A stretch of DNA of 12,136 bases, taken from assembly GCA_014859755.1 (NCBI GenBank), contig JACUTO010000036.1, forward strand, positions 1-12,136, in the 5' to 3' direction. The notes under the pieces are model-generated. The model saw only the letters and a list, made by a program, of their open reading frames with translations. It made no database searches and had not been told where the DNA came from. This DNA is from Candidatus Bathyarchaeota archaeon. Its GTDB lineage: Archaea; Thermoproteota; Bathyarchaeia; Bathyarchaeales; Bathyarchaeaceae. Shown in pieces: positions 1 to 7,159 of the stretch. The translations under genes were made by a program, and so were the position numbers. The stretch's first letter is position 1, and each line of letters opens with the position of its first letter.

Positions 1-95
1 TCATCATATTTGTGCCAAACACTAAGCAAGGAGAACACGTGAAGTTCAAAATAACAAGAGTTGGAAACCGGTTCGCGATTGGAGAGTTAGTCTAA
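1..95 (+). CDS. TRAM-domain protein, C-terminal fragment (cut by window edge)
   Basis: The frame starting at base 3 is open from the window edge to a TAA at 93-95 and gives 30 residues. The end reads FVPNTKQGEHVKFKITRVG followed by NRFAIGELV. This is the C-terminal half of a TRAM domain, a small beta-barrel RNA-binding fold whose hallmarks are VFVPGTKxGExVKVxITxVGxxFAxAEVV. In archaea the domain occurs as stand-alone small proteins of about 60-130 residues, proposed to act as RNA chaperones, and as a part of tRNA/rRNA methyltransferases and MiaB-like enzymes. The start and any other domains lie outside the window, so which kind it is cannot be settled. The domain call rests on motif recognition alone. 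Confidence 0.72.
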   Translation, partial: IIFVPNTKQGEHVKFKITRVGNRFAIGELV

Positions 96-156
96 AGCCT
101 AATCTGATGATAAAAAAGATTTTTGAAGTCCAACTTAGTTCCATTTTCCACATCTT

Positions 157-164
157 TTTATATA
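157..164. promoter_or_regulatory. Orphan TATA-like box in the TRAM/asnS gap
   Basis: TTTATATA on the plus strand matches the archaeal TATA consensus TTTAWATA. It lies in the 189-base gap (96-284) between the TRAM gene and the end of asnS, which face each other, so neither needs a promoter here. A plus-strand transcript would begin near 187 and meet a T6 run at 220-225. The minus-strand reading TATATAAA is also TATA-like. No convincing ORF follows in either direction. An inverted repeat with one bulge (206-215 with 240-248) lies nearby. It may be a small-RNA promoter or simply AT-rich sequence. Confidence 0.25.
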
Positions 165-284
165 TCTCCTTCTTCGGTATCCTTTAATGCGCACTCGCAA
201 TTTATCTGGAAGATCAGTCTTTTTTACAGAAGGCGCTCAGATCTTCAGAAAACGCAAATGAAAATTGACAGCGGAATCTGCAAA

Positions 285-1574
285 TTAAGGGTAGAATCTT
301 CTGATTGTGCGTGGGAATGGAATGGTGTCCATCACGTTTTCCAAATCAAGCATCCAAGCTAGTAGCCGCTCAACCCCTAATCCAAAACCAATGTGAGGAG
401 TGGTTCCATATCTTCTCAAATCAACGTACCAGTCATAATCTTCTTCTTTCAAGCCGAATTCTCTAAGGCGCTCAATCAACTCCTCCTTATCATCAATTCT
501 TGACCCGCCGGTGGCAAGTTCTCCAATCTTCGGCACGATCAAATCTACAGACATAACGAGTTTCGGGTTCTCCTTGTACATCTTGCAGTAAAACGCCTTT
601 ATCTCCCTAGGATAAGCGTACACGAAAAGGGGCTTCCCAAACTCCTTCGCCAACGCCCTCTCCTCGTCAAACCCGAAATCCTCTCCCCATCTGATCTTGA
701 AGTCTTTTTTATGAAGTCTCTCTATGGCTTCGTCGTAGGTGATTCTGCCGAACGGCGGTTTCACTTCAGCCAATTTCTTGGCATCCACTTTCAACTTTCT
801 AAGTTCTTTCTCGCATTGTTTCGCAACTTTCTGGCACACATAACTCACGAGATCCTCTTCCAAGCGCATGAGATCATCCATCGTTGCGAAAGCCTGTTCC
901 GCTTCTACGTGCCAATACTCTGCAAGATGCCTTATCGTCCTACTCTTCTCAGCTCTGAAGGAGGGAGCGACGCAATAAACCTTCTCTAACGAACCGATTA
1001 ACACCTCAAGGTGCAGTTGGGCGCTTTGGGTTAGATAAAGATCTTTATCAAAGTATTTCACACCGAAAAGCGTGGCGCCGCCTTCCACAGCGCTGGATAT
1101 GAACATGGGCGGCGAAACTTCAGTGAAGTCGCTTTTTCTGAAAAACTCGTGTACAAACTTCAGCACTTCACTTCTTATCTTCATAATTTTGATCATTCTT
1201 TGACTTCGAAGCCACAGATGTCGAACGTCACGTCGAAACTCTTCGCTCTGGTCCTTCGTTATCGGAAATGGTTCAGCCAGTCCCACTATTCTCAATTGGT
1301 TCGTGGACACTTCAAATCCTCCGGGGGCGCGTTCATCTTTTCTCACGGTTCCAGTCAGTGTGACGGAGGACTCGATTGTCACCTTTTCAGCGTCAGCCCA
1401 AGCTGGACTATCCCTCGTAACGGTGCATTGTATGACGCCTGTAGCGTCGCGCACTACAACGAAAATAATGTCTTTACTTTCTCTTTTCCGGTAGACCCAC
1501 CCTCTGATACCCACTTGCTTACCTTCAAAACGGCCATCCAAGATTTTCCGGATAGATGTAAAAGACATGGTCAT
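285..1574 (-). CDS. asnS: Asparaginyl-tRNA synthetase (class IIb)
   Basis: Charges tRNA-Asn with asparagine in the cytoplasm using ATP. About 430 residues, the usual length for an archaeal AsnRS. Residue numbers here count from the first of the upstream ATGs. An N-terminal OB-fold anticodon-binding domain spans about 18-105. The class II core follows, with motif 1 ending in EVSPPMF (about 153-159), motif 2 FRAEKSRTIRHLAEYWHVE (208-226) and motif 3 GFGLGVERLLAWM (397-409). The EKSRT...HLAEYWHVEAE form of motif 2 is typical of AsnRS; AspRS normally has EExxTxRHLNEFW. The OB domain separates it from the short AsnRS-like asparagine synthetases. A full AsnRS implies direct Asn-tRNA formation. Three ATGs are in frame (1577, 1574, 1568). 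GGTGA at 1581-1585 lies 3, 6 and 12 bases before them, so 1574 is favoured. Confidence 0.95.
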   Translation of the reverse strand: MTMSFTSIRKILDGRFEGKQVGIRGWVYRKRESKDIIFVVVRDATGVIQCTVTRDSPAWADAEKVTIESSVTLTGTVRKDERAPGGFEVSTNQLRIVGLAEPFPITKDQSEEFRRDVRHLWLRSQRMIKIMKIRSEVLKFVHEFFRKSDFTEVSPPMFISSAVEGGATLFGVKYFDKDLYLTQSAQLHLEVLIGSLEKVYCVAPSFRAEKSRTIRHLAEYWHVEAEQAFATMDDLMRLEEDLVSYVCQKVAKQCEKELRKLKVDAKKLAEVKPPFGRITYDEAIERLHKKDFKIRWGEDFGFDEERALAKEFGKPLFVYAYPREIKAFYCKMYKENPKLVMSVDLIVPKIGELATGGSRIDDKEELIERLREFGLKEEDYDWYVDLRRYGTTPHIGFGLGVERLLAWMLDLENVMDTIPFPRTIRRFYP

Positions 1575-1606
1575 CATCTTTCACCTTTACTTTTGCCACA
1601 CAAGCC

Positions 1607-1616
1607 TAAATATTTA
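1607..1616. promoter_or_regulatory. Palindromic TATA-like element shared by asnS and the MFS gene
   Basis: TAAATATTTA is a perfect 10-bp palindrome midway between two divergent genes. Its centre is about 37 bases from the preferred asnS start (1574) and about 39 bases from the MFS start (1651). With the usual archaeal spacing of about 26 bases from TATA centre to transcription start, transcripts would begin near 1585 on the minus strand and 1638 on the plus strand, giving short leaders both ways. TATA elements are inherently near-symmetric, so one box serving both directions is plausible. The transcription starts are predicted only. Confidence 0.5.
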
Positions 1617-1650
1617 CTTACACCCTTTACTCATTTCTTTGGCGTTTGCG

Positions 1651-2850
1651 ATGGGAAACCTGTCTCAGCATCGATGGATTATGTTAACTCTGGCTTTCCT
1701 TACAGCCTTTGAACTTCACTTCCTTCTTTTCTCTTTTTCACAGCTTGTTTCGAAGATACGGTTTGAAATGGGGTTACTTTATGCTCAAGCTAATTTTGTC
1801 TTCTCAATATGCATCTTAGCCCTCGTACTGCTACGCATTCCCTGGGGCTTGCTAAGCGACCGCATCGGGTCTTCAGCAACTTTGAAGTTAGCGGCGACCA
1901 TCATGGGCATTTTTGGATTCTTAAGGGGCTTCGCTATTAATTACGAGACTCTGTTAATCTTTCAACTGCTCCTCGGAATCGGGTTCGCAGCAATCTTACC
2001 TTCCTTATCTAAGCTTGTGGATGCTTGGTTCCCGAAAAAAGTGGGTCTTGCCACAGGTGTTTATGTAGCGGGTTTTCCCCTCGGAGAGATAGCTGCACTG
2101 ACCCTAACTCCGTTCGTTTTAGAATATGTTCATAACTGGAGGAACGTCTTCTGCGTCTACGGAATCTTCGGGTTAATTCTATCTGCATTGTGGTGGACTG
2201 TAGCCAAAGAACCCACAAGAAGCAGGGACGAAGAGTTGGCACATAAGACAGCTCTAAGGGCTCCATCAAAAGAAGAAATTGTCCGCTTGCTCCGAGTAAA
2301 AGAAATCTGGGTTTTAACTGGTTTATGCATATGCGCCATGGGATGTTATGACACACTCGTAGTGTCGCTTCCAGACATGCTTGAACTTGAAGGCATCTCT
2401 CCTGAAATCGCGGGACTGATGGCCTCCATGTTGCCATTGGGATTTTTGTTAGCTGGTCCTACGGTAGGCACGTTATCAGACAAACTAGGCCTAAGAAGGC
2501 CCTTCCTATGGATTTTAGGACTCTTTAGCGGCCCGACCATCCTAGCCATCGCATTGTTCTCAGACGCCCCTCTATGGGCTACCATATTCGTAGCCGGTTT
2601 CTGCACCGCCGGTATCGTAACTCTAGTTTTAGTGATACCAACAGAGCTTTCAGAAGTAGCTAGACTCGTGGCAAGTTCGGTTGGGTTGATATCGTCCTTA
2701 GGCAATATCGGCCCTTTCCTCTTTCCCATAGCAGTTGGATATCTAAAAGACGCAACTGGATCTTTCCTTCCAGCCATAACAATGCTGGCGATTATAGCGG
2801 AGATAACGCTAATACTAGGTCTATTCATGAGGGAAACTGGGAGAAAATGA
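1651..2850 (+). CDS. Major facilitator superfamily (MFS) transporter
   Basis: Secondary transporter in the cell membrane; substrate unknown. From ATG 1651 it is 399 residues, a standard 12-helix MFS length. The MFS motif A appears after helix 2 as GLLSDRIGSSATLK (about residues 66-79), and its second-half counterpart as GTLSDKLGLRRP, showing the two six-helix repeats. A charged loop in the middle (TRSRDEELAHKT) marks the cytoplasmic link between the halves. Hydrophobic segments fill most of the rest. The open frame runs upstream to 1567, but that part would cross the promoter. No ribosome binding site precedes ATG 1651. The predicted transcription start (about 1638) lies beside an in-frame TTG at 1639, so a leaderless start there is possible. 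The general style resembles nitrate/cyanate and organic-anion porters, but the substrate cannot be read from the sequence. Confidence 0.88.
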   Translation: MGNLSQHRWIMLTLAFLTAFELHFLLFSFSQLVSKIRFEMGLLYAQANFVFSICILALVLLRIPWGLLSDRIGSSATLKLAATIMGIFGFLRGFAINYETLLIFQLLLGIGFAAILPSLSKLVDAWFPKKVGLATGVYVAGFPLGEIAALTLTPFVLEYVHNWRNVFCVYGIFGLILSALWWTVAKEPTRSRDEELAHKTALRAPSKEEIVRLLRVKEIWVLTGLCICAMGCYDTLVVSLPDMLELEGISPEIAGLMASMLPLGFLLAGPTVGTLSDKLGLRRPFLWILGLFSGPTILAIALFSDAPLWATIFVAGFCTAGIVTLVLVIPTELSEVARLVASSVGLISSLGNIGPFLFPIAVGYLKDATGSFLPAITMLAIIAEITLILGLFMRETGRK

Positions 2851-2886
2851 ACTTAATTCAAAAGGTATTAGTGAAGCGCTCAGCCC

Positions 2887-2896
2887 AAATATTAAA
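2887..2896 (+). promoter_or_regulatory. Probable TATA box of the aminotransferase gene
   Basis: AAATATTAAA lies in the 103-base gap after the MFS stop. A transcript would start near 2918, leaving a leader of about 36 bases that contains GAGGAAG (2939-2945), a ribosome binding site 8 bases before the ATG at 2954. This suggests the aminotransferase is transcribed separately from the MFS gene. Read-through cannot be excluded. Confidence 0.4.
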
Positions 2897-2953
2897 TGTC
2901 TATGAAGGCTAGGGAATGAAACAAAAGCGAGTTGTAACGAGGAAGAATTTGAA

Positions 2954-4090
2954 ATGCGCAGAACAGCAATAGATATGCCGCCATTCTACGTCATGGAAGT
3001 CCTAGAGCGAGCGCAAGAACTGGAACGTCAAGGACTGCAGATAATTCACCTCGAAGTCGGCGAGCCCGATTTCCCCACACCAAACTGCATCAAAAGGGCT
3101 GCAGAGAAAGCGATAAGAGAAGGAAAGACCCGTTACACCGCAAGCCTTGGCCTCCTAGAGCTACGAGAAACCATCGCTGAACATTATTTAGAGAAATACG
3201 GCGTCTCTATTTCTCCCAACCAAATCATAGTTACGAATGGTTCTTCGCCAGCCTTGATGCTAATCTTTTCAGTTTTGCTCGAGGCAGGAGAAGAAGTGAT
3301 ACTGTCTGACCCCCACTATGCCTGTTACCCTAATGTGGTTAGATTCCTAGGCTGTACTCCAGTGTTTGTGAAGGTCAATGAAGACGACGGATTTCGGTTT
3401 AACCCTGAGGAAATAAGAGAAAGGATAGGGTCTAAAACAAAGGCTATCATGATTAACTCGCCCGCGAATCCCACGGGACATGTATTAGACGCTAATACCA
3501 CGGGCGAAATTGCTGAGCTCGGTCCCACGGTGGTTTCAGACGAAATATATCATGGTCTCACATATGAGGGGAAGGCGCATTCAATACTGGAATTCACGGA
3601 CAACGCCTTTGTCGCAAGCGGCTTCTCCAAGCGGTTCGCCATGACGGGATGGCGCCTAGGATACGTCATCGCTCCGAAAAGATGTGTGCGCCCGTTGCAA
3701 AAGTTGATGCAGAATTTCTTCATCGCCGCCAACACTATTAGCCAGTGGGCCGGCATCGCCGCGATAAAAGAAGCTGGTCCGGATGTCAGACGTATGGTTA
3801 AGATTTTTAACAAGCGTAGGAAGCTAATAGTTGAGCGCCTTAAGAGAATAGGGTTTGGTGTAGCTGTTGAACCTGCTGGTGCGTTCTATGTCCTTGCAAA
3901 CGCCAAGAAGTTTACAGACGATTCATTGAAATTCGCCTTTGAACTTTTGGAGAAGGCAGGCGTTGGGGTTACCCCCGGAGTTGATTTTGGGCGTAACGCA
4001 GAAGGGTATATTCGATTTTCCTACGCTAACTCGATTGAAAATATCTCTGAAGGGATGAACAGACTCGAACGATATCTTACGAATCGCTAG
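2954..4090 (+). CDS. PLP-dependent aminotransferase, class I fold, AspC-like
   Basis: Transfers an amino group between an amino acid and a 2-oxo acid using pyridoxal phosphate; cytoplasmic. 378 residues, slightly short for the family (about 385-400). Landmarks are HLEVGEPDFPTP (32-43), TNGSSPALML near the cofactor phosphate (94-103), SPANPTG with the PLP-contacting Asn at 172, SDEIYHGLTY with Asp196 and Tyr199, the Schiff-base lysine K226 in SGFSKRFAMTGWRLGY with phosphate-binding R234, and the substrate carboxylate-binding R354 in YIRFSYANS. All catalytic residues are present. The stretch between SPANPTG and SDEIYHG looks about six residues shorter than usual. The substrate (aspartate, alanine, aromatic or branched-chain) cannot be decided from sequence. 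It lies downstream of the MFS gene on the same strand, but a shared job is not shown. Confidence 0.92.
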   Translation: MRRTAIDMPPFYVMEVLERAQELERQGLQIIHLEVGEPDFPTPNCIKRAAEKAIREGKTRYTASLGLLELRETIAEHYLEKYGVSISPNQIIVTNGSSPALMLIFSVLLEAGEEVILSDPHYACYPNVVRFLGCTPVFVKVNEDDGFRFNPEEIRERIGSKTKAIMINSPANPTGHVLDANTTGEIAELGPTVVSDEIYHGLTYEGKAHSILEFTDNAFVASGFSKRFAMTGWRLGYVIAPKRCVRPLQKLMQNFFIAANTISQWAGIAAIKEAGPDVRRMVKIFNKRRKLIVERLKRIGFGVAVEPAGAFYVLANAKKFTDDSLKFAFELLEKAGVGVTPGVDFGRNAEGYIRFSYANSIENISEGMNRLERYLTNR

Positions 4091-4113
4091 GAGCCTTAAC
4101 CAAAAGCCATTTC

Positions 4114-4518
4114 TTAACGGCTCGGTGGCCTTTTCTGGGCGTAACGATAACGCCGCGGTCGCCCTTCTCTAGTTAATACCCCTTCTTTGACTAAATCAAC
4201 AAGCGCGTGTGCCACCGCCGTACGGTCATAATGGAAACCTCTGCGTGCCATCTCGCTGTGCACGTCTCCTAGTCCTCTGGGAGACGCAAACCATCCTTCT
4301 GACCAAAGCTTTTGTATGAGACCCTTACATGTTTCTGCTCTGGCAGTTAGCATAGCGCGTTCTGATGCAAGTCCCCCTTCTTTCAAGAATTCTGTAACGG
4401 TTGGCAAGATATTCTCAAGAGCGTCCTTTATTTGGTCTGGCGTACCTTCGATATTAAATTCCATATCTCCTATTTTCATTGTAACTCGAATCGGTTGTTT
4501 CTTTTCTTCTTCCGTCAT
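4114..4518 (-). CDS. Small winged-helix-like protein, possible regulator
   Basis: 134 residues from ATG 4518. The N-terminal part (PIRVTMKIGDMEFNIEGTP, then QIKDALENIL) predicts a beta-hairpin followed by a helix. The C-terminal part (about 65-130) looks like a winged helix: ETCKGLIQKLWSEGWF, GLGDVHSEMARRGFHYDRTAVAHALVDLVKEG as helix-turn-helix, and a basic wing LTREGRPRRYRYAQKRP. I do not recognise a named family. The frame extends to ATG 4563, but the TATA-like box at 4567-4574 predicts transcription from about 4545, which puts 4563 outside the mRNA; 4518 is therefore preferred, with only a weak AAGG upstream. It is divergent from nurA-herA and shares their promoter region with an operator-like palindrome. 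This layout suggests, but does not prove, that it regulates itself and the repair genes. It converges on the aminotransferase with a 23-base gap. Confidence 0.72.
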   Translation of the reverse strand: MTEEEKKQPIRVTMKIGDMEFNIEGTPDQIKDALENILPTVTEFLKEGGLASERAMLTARAETCKGLIQKLWSEGWFASPRGLGDVHSEMARRGFHYDRTAVAHALVDLVKEGVLTREGRPRRYRYAQKRPPSR

Positions 4519-4542
4519 CGTATCGCCTTGTTGTGTATTGAA

Positions 4543-4560
4543 TTGTTCATGTTGTTCATG
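4543..4560. repeat. Tandem direct repeat, 2 x 9 bp
   Basis: TTGTTCATG occurs twice in immediate succession (4543-4551 and 4552-4560). It sits where transcription of the minus-strand winged-helix gene is predicted to begin, and its second copy forms most of the left half of the adjacent palindrome. It may be a protein binding site. Confidence 0.6.
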
Positions 4561-4566
4561 CACAAC
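4551..4566. promoter_or_regulatory. Imperfect palindrome, candidate operator
   Basis: GTTGTTCATGCACAAC pairs in 7 of 8 positions with its own reverse complement; the only mismatch is T4556 against C4561. It ends one base before the ATTTAAAT box. For the minus-strand winged-helix gene it lies between TATA box and predicted transcription start. For nurA it covers the BRE position just upstream of the TATA box. A protein bound here would be well placed to affect both promoters. Binding is inferred. Confidence 0.45.
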
Positions 4567-4574
4567 ATTTAAAT
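4567..4574. promoter_or_regulatory. Palindromic TATA-like box shared by the winged-helix gene and nurA
   Basis: ATTTAAAT is a perfect palindrome; with the next base it reads TTTAAATA on the plus strand, a match to the archaeal TATA consensus. Predicted transcription starts are about 4597 on the plus strand, within a few bases of the nurA start codons (leaderless), and about 4545 on the minus strand. Confidence 0.5.
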
Positions 4575-4601
4575 ACCCAACTTAAGTCTTACTGACTATT
4601 G

Positions 4602-5702
4602 GTGAATCTATTGATTGAACAATTACACTATACAACAACACCAAGATATAATTTTCCACAATCCCTAGAAGATCTGCAACTTCCACAGAGGTTCATCGAG
4701 CTAAGCCTCAGATCAATGAGAAACATGGAGGGCGAATATTTTCAACCCGACGAAATGGCCTTCAACCAACCTGCAACAGAAAACTTTGAAGATGCCACAC
4801 CAGTTTTAGGAACTCATGGCCCGTTCACAATAGAATCAATTCCCTTAAAACCCCTTTTAGGTGACACACCAGTTGCTGCCGTCGACATTTCAAGCATAAA
4901 GATTGGCGAAACCGAAACCGGCATACTCTGCGCAATAAGAGGAGCAATCGTCTGGAAAGAAAAAAGCCGCTACAAATACCTCCGCCTTGGGCCATTCCCC
5001 TTCCATATAACAGAAGAAAACAAGAAGGAAATCTACAATCTGTTTAGGCACTATTACTTTGAAGTCTCAGCAGACGCCAGCGCTCCAAGTCTAATTAACA
5101 TGCAGACTAGAATCGGCAATCTGCTTGAACGCTGGCTTCAACTGGGCATTTCCTGTTCCGCACATGACAGCATCATTTTGTGGGATGGTTCCCTAACAGC
5201 CGGAACCGCCGACAGCCCGGTGAACGTCGTATCCCAACTCTTAGAAATCGCTAGAAATCGCCTTAACACCGTCTTGGCTTTCTCCAAAACAACCAACTTG
5301 AGGCTTTCAGGTCACCGACTAACGGATTTAGCAGAAAAGTCTAAGCCGCCGTGTCTGCTTCAAATAAACGGCTTTCCCATTCCATCAGGCCCCGTGTTTA
5401 CCCTCGGAAACGTTTATGTCGCAAAACTAACCCGGGGAGTCTGCTCCTTCAGGTTGGACATTGATAAGAAGGTCCCGCTGGAACGGGGAATAGAAGCCGT
5501 GCAAAAGCTTCTCGGAAGCGACCTTCTCATTCAAAGCTATCCCGAAACCCTGCGCTTAGCCCACATATTTTCAACCTTCACCGCCACCGAAGTAATAGGC
5601 ATTCAACGTTTCATAGCTCAACAATATGGGCTCAGAATAATTGTAAGACCAAACGTACGTCGGCTACTTTTCGGGCCCTTTGGAAAAGATTATGAGGGTT
5701 AG
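4602..5702 (+). CDS. nurA: NurA, DNA end-resection nuclease
   Basis: Metal-dependent 5'-3' exonuclease and single-strand endonuclease that works with the HerA translocase to resect double-strand breaks for recombination. The frame from TTG 4599 gives 367 residues, normal for NurA. With that numbering, the RNase H-like nuclease core shows the first acidic motif VAAVDIS (D96), the WDGSL motif (D196) and LAFSKTTNL (K230); Y315/E317 in SYPETLRLAH lie in a late conserved segment. Start choice is open: TTG 4599, GTG 4602 or TTG 4611. The TATA box predicts transcription from about 4597, favouring a leaderless message at 4599/4602, but GGTGA (4601-4605) would also suit TTG 4611 with a 5-base spacer. 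herA follows 2 bases after the stop. The gene is head-to-head with the winged-helix gene. Confidence 0.9.
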   Translation: MNLLIEQLHYTTTPRYNFPQSLEDLQLPQRFIELSLRSMRNMEGEYFQPDEMAFNQPATENFEDATPVLGTHGPFTIESIPLKPLLGDTPVAAVDISSIKIGETETGILCAIRGAIVWKEKSRYKYLRLGPFPFHITEENKKEIYNLFRHYYFEVSADASAPSLINMQTRIGNLLERWLQLGISCSAHDSIILWDGSLTAGTADSPVNVVSQLLEIARNRLNTVLAFSKTTNLRLSGHRLTDLAEKSKPPCLLQINGFPIPSGPVFTLGNVYVAKLTRGVCSFRLDIDKKVPLERGIEAVQKLLGSDLLIQSYPETLRLAHIFSTFTATEVIGIQRFIAQQYGLRIIVRPNVRRLLFGPFGKDYEG

Positions 5703-5704
5703 TA

Positions 5705-7159
5705 GTGCGGCTTTATAAAAAAGAGGGTAACACCATTCAAATTCTTAGCTTTCCCAGCGACAACGTTGAAAAGGGCGACTACCTTCTCATAGAAGACCCT
5801 AGGGTTAACAAAAAGTTGATCGCGCAGGTAATTGACGTCCAATTCGCCAGCGTCCCGGGTCTTCTTGAAGAGCTTCTTCGAGATTCCACAACCGAAGAGT
5901 GCGTTTATGGAGAAATTTTTGATCCCTTAGAAGTGTCATCGCACATAAATCATATTCAAGATGCGTGGATGCTTTTATGCAAAATTCGAGGAACTATTGA
6001 GAATGAAAAGCTGGGTGTGAATGTTTCATGGCTTCCTTCCCGCTCTAAATCTGGGATCAAAAAATTTCCCATCAGTTCTCTACTAACTCATATGAGGGAC
6101 AACGGGAATCTTCCCATAAACATTGGCGAAACCAAAGAGGCGTCTCGGTTCACAATTAATGCTCACGATCTCGACGGAAAACTAAACATAGTCACCGGAA
6201 AGAAAGGAACCGGAAAATCTCACCTTTCCAAACTCCTCGTCTTAGGTCTTATCGATCACGGAGCCGAAGTTGTAGTCCTTGACCTAAACGGCGAATACAC
6301 CAACCTAGGCTTTTCTTCCAACGGGGAAAAGAACGAGTATCACGACAGAGTCCACGTGCTTACCCCCGGAGCTAACCTCAAGGTATCACTGGCCCAAATG
6401 GACCTAAAAGTTATGTTAAACATCCTAGTTCACGCCCTTGATCTTCCCGGAACCTCTACTCGAGAGTTTCGACGCATATGGCAATCTCTGCAGCAGCGAC
6501 GGGCCTTTACTCTCCAAGAACTCGGCGAGGCCATTAGGAACTGGAAGTGTAATCAACACGTGCGAGATGCCCTCTTCTCCCGTTACTATAGCCTGCTAAA
6601 CTCCGGCTTTTTCACAGACAACGTTGCAAAAGCAATGACCTTCGAAGAATTTTTTGAAGAAATTCGAAAAGGCGGAGCTTTGATCTTAAACTTGCGGGAT
6701 GTTTCGTCGGTTGATCGCCAGATTGTTGTAGAATATACTCTCGGAAAGCTTGTGGAACTTCTAAGCCAGTGGAAGATAAGGGCTGTTTTTCTCTTTGCTG
6801 AGGAGGCTCATCTTTATCTGCGGGAAACCTACTGGAATGACATCGTTACGAGGATGAGGCACTTCGGAGTTTTCACCACCTTCGTGACCAATCAACCTGA
6901 CACCGTAAGAGAAAACATCTATCGTCAAGCCGACAACATCTTCCTTTTCAACTTCACCAACGAACGCGACCTCGAAACCGTATCACGAGCGGCGAGAGTT
7001 GACTCCGAAACTGTGAAGTCCATTGCCCAGGGTCTTCCGCCGCATCGTTGCCTCGTTCTTGGAAAAGCGGTGAAAGATTTCCCTATGGTAGTAAAGGTGA
7101 GAGCCTTCGATGTGCAAACAATGGGGCAAACCAGACTCTTCTTCACGGATAAGGATTAG
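5705..7159 (+). CDS. herA: HerA, hexameric DNA translocase/helicase
   Basis: FtsK/HerA-family ATPase that forms a ring, moves along duplex DNA and drives NurA during end resection. 484 residues, near the usual length of about 500. The N-terminal HAS-barrel (about 1-110) precedes the RecA-like core. Walker A is GKKGTGKS (165-172), followed by VVVLDLNGEYTNLGF (189-203). Walker B is AVFLFAEEAHLYL (360-372) with the catalytic E366/E367, and TTFVTNQPDT (391-400) is a sensor-like motif. The C-terminal ARVDSETVKSIAQGLPPHRCLVLG is typical of HerA. The start is GTG 5705, with ribosome binding site GAGGG at 5694-5698 inside the end of nurA. nurA and herA therefore form one operon. Its stop overlaps the stop of the convergent Nudix gene by 4 bases. 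Confidence 0.94.
   Translation: MRLYKKEGNTIQILSFPSDNVEKGDYLLIEDPRVNKKLIAQVIDVQFASVPGLLEELLRDSTTEECVYGEIFDPLEVSSHINHIQDAWMLLCKIRGTIENEKLGVNVSWLPSRSKSGIKKFPISSLLTHMRDNGNLPINIGETKEASRFTINAHDLDGKLNIVTGKKGTGKSHLSKLLVLGLIDHGAEVVVLDLNGEYTNLGFSSNGEKNEYHDRVHVLTPGANLKVSLAQMDLKVMLNILVHALDLPGTSTREFRRIWQSLQQRRAFTLQELGEAIRNWKCNQHVRDALFSRYYSLLNSGFFTDNVAKAMTFEEFFEEIRKGGALILNLRDVSSVDRQIVVEYTLGKLVELLSQWKIRAVFLFAEEAHLYLRETYWNDIVTRMRHFGVFTTFVTNQPDTVRENIYRQADNIFLFNFTNERDLETVSRAARVDSETVKSIAQGLPPHRCLVLGKAVKDFPMVVKVRAFDVQTMGQTRLFFTDKD

Noticed and set aside
104..165. C/D-box small RNA starting at CTGATGA
   Set aside because: The C box lacks the leading purine and no D box follows at a proper distance.
70..170. Minus-strand mini-gene behind TATATAAA (MWKMELSW...)
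   Set aside because: It is antisense to the TRAM gene, short and hydrophobic with no ribosome binding site in a suitable position.
206..248. Hairpin terminator (CTGGAAGATC with GATCTTCAG)
   Set aside because: The loop is long (24 bases), the stem has a bulge, and the T run lies inside the loop, not after the stem.
123..362. Plus-strand ORF of 79 residues
   Set aside because: It overlaps the end of asnS on the other strand, and its product has no recognisable pattern.
1149..1712. Plus-strand ORF of 187 residues
   Set aside because: It lies antisense to asnS and crosses the divergent promoter; the composition (rich in S, F, H) is that of a shadow frame.
2346..2828. Minus-strand ORF of 160 residues
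   Set aside because: A shadow of the MFS gene, low-complexity and rich in S, P and A.
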